A DNA stretch of 64,000 nt from JAJZIH01 sp021785265. Lineage in GTDB: Bacteria; Pseudomonadota; Gammaproteobacteria; JAKAQQ01. The stretch lies in NCBI GenBank assembly GCA_027338645.1, contig DAHWSH010000025.1, forward strand, positions 1 through 64,000, read 5' to 3'. The number at the start of each line of letters is the position of its first letter. The first letter of the stretch is position 1. The notes beneath the pieces are model-generated. The model searched no databases and had not been told where the DNA came from. It saw only the letters and a list, made by a program, of their open reading frames with translations. The position numbers and the translations under genes are program-made. Shown here piece after piece: positions 58,393 through 64,000 of this stretch.

Positions 58393-59346
58393 ATGTGGTT
58401 TCGACGTCTGCTGGCCTTTTTCGCTCTGCTTGTCCCACTGGTACTGCTCGGGATTGCGGTTTTCCTGGTTTTTTACGCGTGGCCCGCCATCCATTATAAC
58501 GGGCTGGATTTCCTCTGGCGGGATACCTGGAATATCGGCAACCAATACGCAAACCCCGTCCAGCGGCACGGGGAGACCGTCATGCCCGGAGCCCAGTTCG
58601 GCATCCTGTTCTTGGTTGCGGGAACCTTGGGTAGCGCCCTGATCGCGCTTCTCTTCGCTTTTCCACTCGGACTGGGTGCCGCCCTCTTCCTGAGTGAGGC
58701 GGTACCCCATCGCTTCGGCCATTTCGTCTCGTTCTTCGTCGAACTGCTGGCCGGGATCCCTTCCGTCGTTTTCGGACTTTGGGGCATCGTCTTCCTGATC
58801 CCCTTCTTGAGCCACCATGTCTTTCCCGTTCTGGCCCGGCTTTTCCACTTCGTGCCGTTCCTGACCCGGCCTATCGGTTCAGGTTATGGACTACTTACCT
58901 CGAGCCTCGTGCTGTGCCTCATGATCGTCCCCTTCATCACGGCCACCCTGCGCGATGCTCTACGCAGCCAGAGCACGGAAATGCGTGAGGCAGGGATCAG
59001 TCTCGGTGCCACCCGCTTCGAGGTCGCCACTCGGATCCTCCTCCCGGGGCAGAAAACGGCCCTTGCCGGTGCCACCATGCTGGCTTTCGGTCGAGCCCTC
59101 GGCGAAACCATGGCCGTGCTCATGGTGAGTGGAAACGCACTGAACTATCTGCCTCACAACATCTACAGTCCAATCTCCACCATGGCGGCGTTTATCGTGG
59201 CTCAGTTGGACAGTGCGCTAGCCGACCCGACCGGCATGGCGGTGCGCTCGCTGGCGGAAATTGCCGTTCTCCTGCTGGTCATCTCTCTCATCACCAACGG
59301 GATAGCCCGGCTCCTGATTGGCATGCTCAAGGAACACACACTATGA
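58393..59346 (+). CDS. pstC: Phosphate ABC transporter permease PstC
   Basis: A 317-residue inner-membrane permease with six TM segments and the EAA-loop signature LRDALRSQSTEMREAGISLGATRFEVATRILLPG, which couples to the ATPase. The middle region contains ELLAGIPSVVFGLWGIVF. GGAGGAAG precedes ATG 58393. It overlaps pstA by ATGA (59343-59346). Confidence 0.92.
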   Translation: MWFRRLLAFFALLVPLVLLGIAVFLVFYAWPAIHYNGLDFLWRDTWNIGNQYANPVQRHGETVMPGAQFGILFLVAGTLGSALIALLFAFPLGLGAALFLSEAVPHRFGHFVSFFVELLAGIPSVVFGLWGIVFLIPFLSHHVFPVLARLFHFVPFLTRPIGSGYGLLTSSLVLCLMIVPFITATLRDALRSQSTEMREAGISLGATRFEVATRILLPGQKTALAGATMLAFGRALGETMAVLMVSGNALNYLPHNIYSPISTMAAFIVAQLDSALADPTGMAVRSLAEIAVLLLVISLITNGIARLLIGMLKEHTL

Positions 59347-60227
59347 GCCCAGCCTCAGGGGACCTCCCTCCACGACCCTCCTCGGGCTGGATCCGATACC
59401 GACGCATCAAAAGCGCGATCGGCTGGCTTCTGGCTGGTAGCGCCCTGATCGCACTGGCCGTGGCCATGATCCAGATCCTCCTCTACGTCTTCCTGAAAGG
59501 CTTCCACAGCCTGTCACCGAAAATCTTCGTGGAAAGCACCGTGGGGGTCGGGGGGGGGCTCAAAAACGCCATCCTGGGCACGGCACTGCTGTCAGGATCG
59601 GCCATGATCCTCTCCGCGCTGATCGGGGTTGCAGCCGGGCTCTATCTCAGCGAGTTCGGCGAAGGTCGGCTCGGTAGCCTGACCCGGTTTTTGAGCGATG
59701 TCCTAGTGGGCGTGCCTTCCATCGTGCTGGGATTCGTGGGCTATGTGACCCTCACGGTCTGGCTGCGCTGGCGGTTTTCCCTTGCCGCCGGAGCGATCAC
59801 GCTCGCCGTCCTCATGTTGCCCTACATCGTCCGCAGTACCGAGCTGGCCCTGCGACGGGTCGCATCAGGCATCCGGGAGTCTGCCTATGCTCTGGGATGC
59901 AGTGACCATCAGGTGGTATTCAAGGTCCTGCTCAAGGCGGCCGCACCGGGTATCGGAACCGGTATTCTCCTGGCGCTCGCGATCTCAGCCGGTGAAACCG
60001 CCCCCCTGCTTTATACCGCCGGTTGGTCCAACTACAGTTGGTCCGGGCACCTCATCCATGAGCCCGTGGCCTATCTCACCTACGTCATCTGGAGCTTCAT
60101 CGGCGAACCTTTTCATTCAGCTCACGCCTTGGCCTACGTCGCCGCGTTTCTCATCACCTTCATGATCCTTCTGATCAACCTCCTGGCCCGTTTCCTGATC
60201 GCCTCTTCGCCCCATTCCAACCGCTGA
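59343..60227 (+). CDS. pstA: Phosphate ABC transporter permease PstA
   Basis: A 294-residue second permease with six TM segments; VLVGVPSIVLGFVGYVTLTV and the EAA loop ALRRVASGIRESAYALGCSDHQVVFKVLLKAA are present. Translationally coupled to pstC. Unusually, the next gene is metK, with no pstB (ATPase) or phoU within the window, so the ATPase must be encoded elsewhere. Confidence 0.92.
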   Translation: MSPASGDLPPRPSSGWIRYRRIKSAIGWLLAGSALIALAVAMIQILLYVFLKGFHSLSPKIFVESTVGVGGGLKNAILGTALLSGSAMILSALIGVAAGLYLSEFGEGRLGSLTRFLSDVLVGVPSIVLGFVGYVTLTVWLRWRFSLAAGAITLAVLMLPYIVRSTELALRRVASGIRESAYALGCSDHQVVFKVLLKAAAPGIGTGILLALAISAGETAPLLYTAGWSNYSWSGHLIHEPVAYLTYVIWSFIGEPFHSAHALAYVAAFLITFMILLINLLARFLIASSPHSNR

Positions 60228-60234
60228 GGACGGG

Positions 60235-60240
60235 TATAAT
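60235..60240 (+). promoter_or_regulatory. -10 box of metK
   Basis: Perfect TATAAT in the context CGGGTATAATGAG, like the promoter at 9303. Start predicted near 60247, with AGAGGGGGG (60252-60260) as ribosome-binding site before GTG 60267. Confidence 0.55.
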
Positions 60241-60266
60241 GAGCGTTCTCCAGAGGGGGGATCGCT

Positions 60267-61451
60267 GTGGCCACCAACACCATGATTTTCAGTTCCGAGT
60301 CGGTTTCCGAAGGGCACCCTGACAAAGTTGCTGACCAGATCTCGGATGCGGTTCTCGATACTCTGATTGCCCAGGACCCCCGCAGTCGGGTGGCTTGTGA
60401 AACCCTTGTCAAGACCGGGGTGGCCATTATCGCCGGGGAAATTTCGACGCAGGCCTGGGTCGATCTCGACGATCTGGTCCGCCGTGTCATCACCGAAATC
60501 GGCTATACCAGTTCCGAAGTCGGATTCGATGGGGCCACCTGTGGGGTCATTTCCCTGATCGGGAAACAGTCCGGCGATATCGCCCAAGGAGTAGACCGGG
60601 CGACCCCCGAGGCCCAGGGTGCAGGCGATCAGGGCATCATGTTCGGTTATGCCACGGACGAAACGGATGTTTTCATGCCGGCCCCGATTACCTTTGCACA
60701 CCGGCTTATGCGTCGGCAGTCCGAGCTCCGGCGGTCCGGGGCTCTGCCCTGGCTCAGACCAGATGCCAAAAGCCAGGTCAGCCTTTACTACGCCGATGGC
60801 GTTCCCCAGTATTGCACCGCAATCGTGGTCTCCACCCAGCACGACCCGGACGTCTCGAACGAGGATCTGAGGCAGGCGGTCCGGGAACTCATCATCAAAC
60901 CGACCCTGCCTGCCGAATGGATACGCCCGGAAACCCGAATCCTCATCAATCCGACTGGCCGCTTCGTGACAGGCGGTCCTGCGGGAGACTGCGGGCTCAC
61001 AGGACGCAAGATCATCGTCGACACCTATGGGGGGATGGCACGACATGGTGGAGGTGCCTTTTCAGGCAAGGACCCTTCCAAGGTGGATCGGTCGGCAGCT
61101 TATGCGGCCCGGCACGTCGCCAAGAATATCGTCGCTGCGGGGCTGGCCCGACGTTGCGAAGTCCAGCTTTCCTACGCGATTGGCGTGGCTGAACCGGTAT
61201 CCATCGCAATCGAAACCTTCGGAACCGAACTCGTTTCGAACGCCCGCCTCGTTGAACTGGTCAAGGACCATTTTGATCTCACCCCCAACGGGATCATCCG
61301 GGAGCTGGATCTGATTCGCCCGATTTACCAGAAAACGGCCGCCTACGGACACTTCGGCCGAATCGAACCCGAGTTCACCTGGGAGCGCCTTGACCAGGTT
61401 GAAGCCCTGAAAGATGCGGCAGACATTCGCCGCGTCCAACGTATTCGCTGA
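60267..61451 (+). CDS. metK: S-adenosylmethionine synthetase MetK
   Basis: Methionine + ATP to SAM; 394 residues. Motifs: SSESVSEGHPDKVADQISDAVLD, GDQGIMFGYATDETD, FVTGGPAGDCGLTGRKIIVDTYG, GGGAFSGKDPSKVDRSAAYAARH. GTG start with a strong ribosome-binding site. Followed by ahcY after 11 bases, so SAM synthesis and SAH removal are co-expressed. Confidence 0.97.
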   Translation: MATNTMIFSSESVSEGHPDKVADQISDAVLDTLIAQDPRSRVACETLVKTGVAIIAGEISTQAWVDLDDLVRRVITEIGYTSSEVGFDGATCGVISLIGKQSGDIAQGVDRATPEAQGAGDQGIMFGYATDETDVFMPAPITFAHRLMRRQSELRRSGALPWLRPDAKSQVSLYYADGVPQYCTAIVVSTQHDPDVSNEDLRQAVRELIIKPTLPAEWIRPETRILINPTGRFVTGGPAGDCGLTGRKIIVDTYGGMARHGGGAFSGKDPSKVDRSAAYAARHVAKNIVAAGLARRCEVQLSYAIGVAEPVSIAIETFGTELVSNARLVELVKDHFDLTPNGIIRELDLIRPIYQKTAAYGHFGRIEPEFTWERLDQVEALKDAADIRRVQRIR

Positions 61452-61462
61452 GGAAATCCCCC

Positions 61463-62905
61463 ATGTCATCTGCCAGACGTCCGCTGAGTGCGGAACCCAT
61501 CACCGAATCGTCCACACGGGATTTTCGCATCCGCGACCTGGCACTCGCCCCCTGGGGGCGCCGGGAGATTTCCATCGCCGAACATGAAATGCCTGGGCTC
61601 ATGGCACTGCGGCAGGAATACGCGGGGCGCCTGCCCCTCCAGGGAGCACGCATTGCCGGCTGCCTTCATCTCACGATCGAAACGGCGGTTCTTATCGAAA
61701 CCCTGATCGCGCTGGGTGCCCAGGTACGTTGGGCGTCCTGCAACATCTTTTCCACTGAAGACCACGCGGCGGCGGCACTCGCTGCCCGCGGCATTCCCGT
61801 TTTCGCCCACAAGGGTGAAACCCTCGAAGAATACTGGGAAGCTGTGGCCGAACTGTTCGAATGGCCTGATGGAAAGGGGCCCAACCTGATTCTGGATGAC
61901 GGAGGAGATGCCACACTCTATCTGGTACTTGGCTCCCGTGCGGAAGGGCACCCGGAGGTCCTGGGCCACCCGCAGAATCCAGAGGAAATCGCCCTGCATA
62001 CCAGTCTCCGCAAACGGCTGGAGGCTCAGCCCGGATTCTTTCGGTCGCGACTGGTGGAGATCCGCGGCGTCAGCGAGGAAACCACGACCGGGGTTCACCG
62101 CCTCTATGATCTCGAACGCCGTGGAGAACTGCCCTTTCCAGCGTTCAATGTGAACGACTCAGTCACCAAGTCCAAGTTTGACAATCTTTACGGCTGTCGT
62201 GAATCGCTGATTGATGGCATCAAACGGGCCACCGATCTCATGATCGCGGGCAAGATCGCGCTGGTACTCGGCTATGGCGAGGTTGGAAAGGGCTGTGCCC
62301 AGGCCCTGCGAGGGCTCGGCGCCACGGTTTGGGTGACGGAAATCGACCCGATCTGCGCACTACAGGCCGCCATGGAAGGGTTTCGAGTGGTCCGGATCGA
62401 GGAGGTCGTGGAGACTGTTGACCTTTTCGTCACGGCCACCGGCAACTTGCGTGTCATCAGCCAGGATCACCTCTTGCGCATGAAACACCGGGCCGTGATT
62501 TGCAATATCGGTCACTTTGACTCGGAAATCGATGTCGCCTCCCTCCGGCAATATCCCTGGACCTCCATCAAGCCCCAAGTCGACCTCGTGCATCTACCGG
62601 ACGGCCGGGAACTCCTCCTCCTGGCCGAGGGACGTCTCGTCAACCTGGGATGCGCAACCGGGCATCCGAGCTTTGTGATGTCAGCCTCGTTCACCAACCA
62701 GGTACTGGCGCAACTGGCCCTCTGGGAACAGGACCTCCGGTCAGAACCGCGGGTGCGGATCCTCCCCAAAGCCCTTGACGAAAAAGTAGCCCGCCTCCAC
62801 TTGGAACGCCTGGGTGCAAAACTCACGGTGTTGACTCCGGAGCAGGAACATTATCTTGGACTGTCCAAGGAGGGCCCGTTCAAGACGGATCACTACCGCT
62901 ACTAG
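61463..62905 (+). CDS. ahcY: Adenosylhomocysteinase AhcY
   Basis: NAD-dependent SAH hydrolase; 480 residues, including the ~40-residue insertion typical of proteobacterial enzymes. Motifs: EHEMPGLMALRQEY, GCLHLTIETAVLIETL, FNVNDSVTKSKFDNLYGCRES with the catalytic residues, NAD motif VLGYGEVGKGCAQALRG, NIGHFDSEIDV, and C-terminal FKTDHYRY, which reaches the partner's NAD site. No SAH riboswitch fits in the 11-base gap before it. Confidence 0.97.
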   Translation: MSSARRPLSAEPITESSTRDFRIRDLALAPWGRREISIAEHEMPGLMALRQEYAGRLPLQGARIAGCLHLTIETAVLIETLIALGAQVRWASCNIFSTEDHAAAALAARGIPVFAHKGETLEEYWEAVAELFEWPDGKGPNLILDDGGDATLYLVLGSRAEGHPEVLGHPQNPEEIALHTSLRKRLEAQPGFFRSRLVEIRGVSEETTTGVHRLYDLERRGELPFPAFNVNDSVTKSKFDNLYGCRESLIDGIKRATDLMIAGKIALVLGYGEVGKGCAQALRGLGATVWVTEIDPICALQAAMEGFRVVRIEEVVETVDLFVTATGNLRVISQDHLLRMKHRAVICNIGHFDSEIDVASLRQYPWTSIKPQVDLVHLPDGRELLLLAEGRLVNLGCATGHPSFVMSASFTNQVLAQLALWEQDLRSEPRVRILPKALDEKVARLHLERLGAKLTVLTPEQEHYLGLSKEGPFKTDHYRY

Positions 62906-62920
62906 GTCTCCTAAAGCCTT

Positions 62921-63700
62921 TCAGCGTTGGAGGCGTCGATACGCGAGGGCTGTGGCGATTCCGTATCCAGCAAGCCCGTAGACGACCAGAACGGCCACAT
63001 TAGAGAAAACGGCGTGGGGGACCCGTCCGGTCAGAAGCGGCCGGATGAGTTCGATCGCGTGGGTCAGGGGCAGTAACTGGGCAATCCGAACGACTGGGGC
63101 CGGGAGGGCGCTCAGTGGGAAAAACACGCCGGAAACCAAAAGCAGGGGAGTCAACAAGAGAATCATGTAATAGACAAAGAAGTCGTAACTCCGTGCCAGA
63201 ACCGTCATGATCATGGCCATTGCACCAAAGGCGAACCCCACGAGAAAAATCACCGGCAAAGCCCAGAAGATCGTGACACCCGACCAGAGCCGGAGCACAA
63301 AACCCACGACGAGGATGGCCAAGGCATTGATGAGGCCCTTGGTCGCGGCCCAGCCCACCTCTCCGAGAATCACATCAGCCGGCTCGAGCGGCGCGCTGAG
63401 AATCGCCTCCCAGGTTTTCTGCATTTCCATACGGGTATAGGCCGAATAGAGGGCCTCAAAACTCGACGCATTCATGGCACTGGAACAGACAATTCCCGTC
63501 GCCAGAAAAACCAGATAGGGTAGGTGATCCATGGTTTTCACAAACTGTCCGAACCCATAACCAAAGGCCAGCAAGTAGAGCAAGGGCTCACCGAAGTTGG
63601 CGATCAGGGACGGGATCCAGAGCTTCCGCCAGACCAGGAAGTTGCGCATCCAGACGGCACTGAACCCCCGGCTCGGCATCCGGCGCCACACCCGATTCAT
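62921..63700 (-). CDS. ABC-2-type permease (NodJ-like)
   Basis: A 259-residue inner-membrane exporter permease with six TM segments; conserved patterns ANFGEPLLYLLAFGYGFG, YLVFLATGIVCSSAM and SAYTRMEMQKTWEAILSAPLEPADVILGE. The NodJ/LicD-type ABC-2 family exports lipids, polysaccharides or drugs. It overlaps the ATPase gene by ATGA (63697-63700). Substrate unknown. Confidence 0.87.
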   Translation of the reverse strand: MNRVWRRMPSRGFSAVWMRNFLVWRKLWIPSLIANFGEPLLYLLAFGYGFGQFVKTMDHLPYLVFLATGIVCSSAMNASSFEALYSAYTRMEMQKTWEAILSAPLEPADVILGEVGWAATKGLINALAILVVGFVLRLWSGVTIFWALPVIFLVGFAFGAMAMIMTVLARSYDFFVYYMILLLTPLLLVSGVFFPLSALPAPVVRIAQLLPLTHAIELIRPLLTGRVPHAVFSNVAVLVVYGLAGYGIATALAYRRLQR

Positions 63701-63999
63701 TCGCGTAATCCCCGGCCGGTCAAATGCAGAAAGCAGTCTTCCAGGTTGCTGGGCCGCTCCAGGTACCGGCTGATTCCCAGGCGATCGACCAGGTTTGTGA
63801 GATATTCCCGCTCGTTGGAATACACCAGAGTGAGGGCCCCGACCGCTTCCACCTGACAGTGGGCGAGATCAAGCGCCGTGTGGTTTCTGACCGGTTCTCG
63901 GATTTCAAGGACATAGCGTGGAAGAAACCGGTCCACCAAGGCGCGTGGCGCACCTTGGGCCTGGATCCGTCCCCGGTCCATAATGGCCACCCGGTCGCA
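63697..63999 (-). CDS. ABC transporter ATPase, C-terminal end (NodI-like), cut by window edge
   Basis: Only the last ~100 residues are visible. CDRVAIMDRGRIQAQG is the segment just after the H-loop of ABC ATPases; the rest (LVDRFLPRYVLEIREP, LEDCFLHLTGR) is the C-terminal extension of NodI/CcmA-like exporter ATPases. The Walker motifs lie outside the window. Coupled to the permease gene. Confidence 0.8.
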   Translation of the reverse strand, partial: CDRVAIMDRGRIQAQGAPRALVDRFLPRYVLEIREPVRNHTALDLAHCQVEAVGALTLVYSNEREYLTNLVDRLGISRYLERPSNLEDCFLHLTGRGLRE

Positions 64000-64000
64000 G

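Noticed and set aside
61452..61462. SAH or SAM riboswitch before ahcY/metK
   Set aside because: The gap before ahcY is 11 bases and the metK leader about 20 bases, too short for an aptamer.
1..64000. CRISPR array, tRNA, rRNA, insertion sequence or prophage
   Set aside because: No repeat-spacer pattern, no tRNA or rRNA signature, and no transposase or phage structural gene was recognised; XerC is the chromosomal type.

Overview
This is a GC-rich chromosomal window from a Gram-negative bacterium, most likely a gammaproteobacterium or a close relative such as Acidithiobacillia. The reasons are gene order and gene content: dapF-DUF484-xerC-hslV-hslU, rsmI divergent from an LpoA-type lipoprotein, TolC, KDO transferase, HldE, an LpxL-type acyltransferase and AhcY. 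No rRNA, tRNA, CRISPR array, intact insertion sequence or prophage was seen. Genes are tightly packed, and 4-base start/stop overlaps (ATGA, GTGA, TTGA) are very common. The species cannot be named from the sequence alone.

Region 1 (1-19562) is a surface polysaccharide (O-antigen/exopolysaccharide) locus. One leftward operon (about 9260 to 1) encodes a left-handed beta-helix acyltransferase, a Gfo/Idh oxidoreductase, two DegT-type aminotransferases, a GT4 glycosyltransferase, a phosphoglycosyl transferase, a WbpM/FlaA1-type dehydratase, RmlA and a cut-off RmlD. A Wzz-like chain-length protein points right at 9413. A second leftward operon (17674 to 10546) encodes a short FlaA1-type dehydratase, an SQD1-like UDP-sulfoquinovose synthase homologue, an O-antigen ligase/polymerase, two glycosyltransferases and a UDP-GlcNAc 2-epimerase. 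A second ligase/polymerase with a large periplasmic insert points right at 17811, followed by a Sco-like protein.

Region 2 (20361-33472) is housekeeping: a CBS protein, the dapF-DUF484-xerC-hslVU block, thiC under a TPP riboswitch, a KirBac channel with an abnormal selectivity filter, a protein-L-isoaspartate methyltransferase, tolC, waaA and hldE. Region 3 (33542-38631) starts with an LpxL-like acyltransferase and then holds an apparent metal-homeostasis cassette: a Fur-family regulator with a palindrome on its own promoter, a NicO/UreH-like membrane protein, an outer-membrane barrel, an Nramp-related transporter with altered TM1/TM6 motifs behind a long structured leader, and a 64-residue membrane protein.

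Region 4 (38585-55630) contains a class II aldolase, a CpdA-like phosphodiesterase, an acetyl-CoA-synthetase-type ligase, an orphan D12 adenine methyltransferase, a DUF4124-like Pro-rich protein, a DGQHR-domain protein, a CDF metal exporter, a frameshifted PPi-type phosphofructokinase, adenylate kinase with a basic tail, rsmI/lpoA, a GGDEF-EAL protein with a degenerate cyclase, and an active/inactive M16 peptidase pair. Region 5 (55698-64000) has a decayed hipBA toxin-antitoxin locus, a glutathione S-transferase, pstSCA behind a Pho box (no pstB before metK), metK-ahcY and the end of a NodIJ-type ABC exporter.

The more unusual items are the Kir channel with T-L-G-S-G in place of TVGYG, the Fur/NRMT metal cassette, the SQD1-like enzyme in a glycan operon, the orphan methyltransferase plus DGQHR protein, the decayed hipBA locus, and several promoters whose -10 box overlaps the first ATG, implying leaderless or shifted starts.
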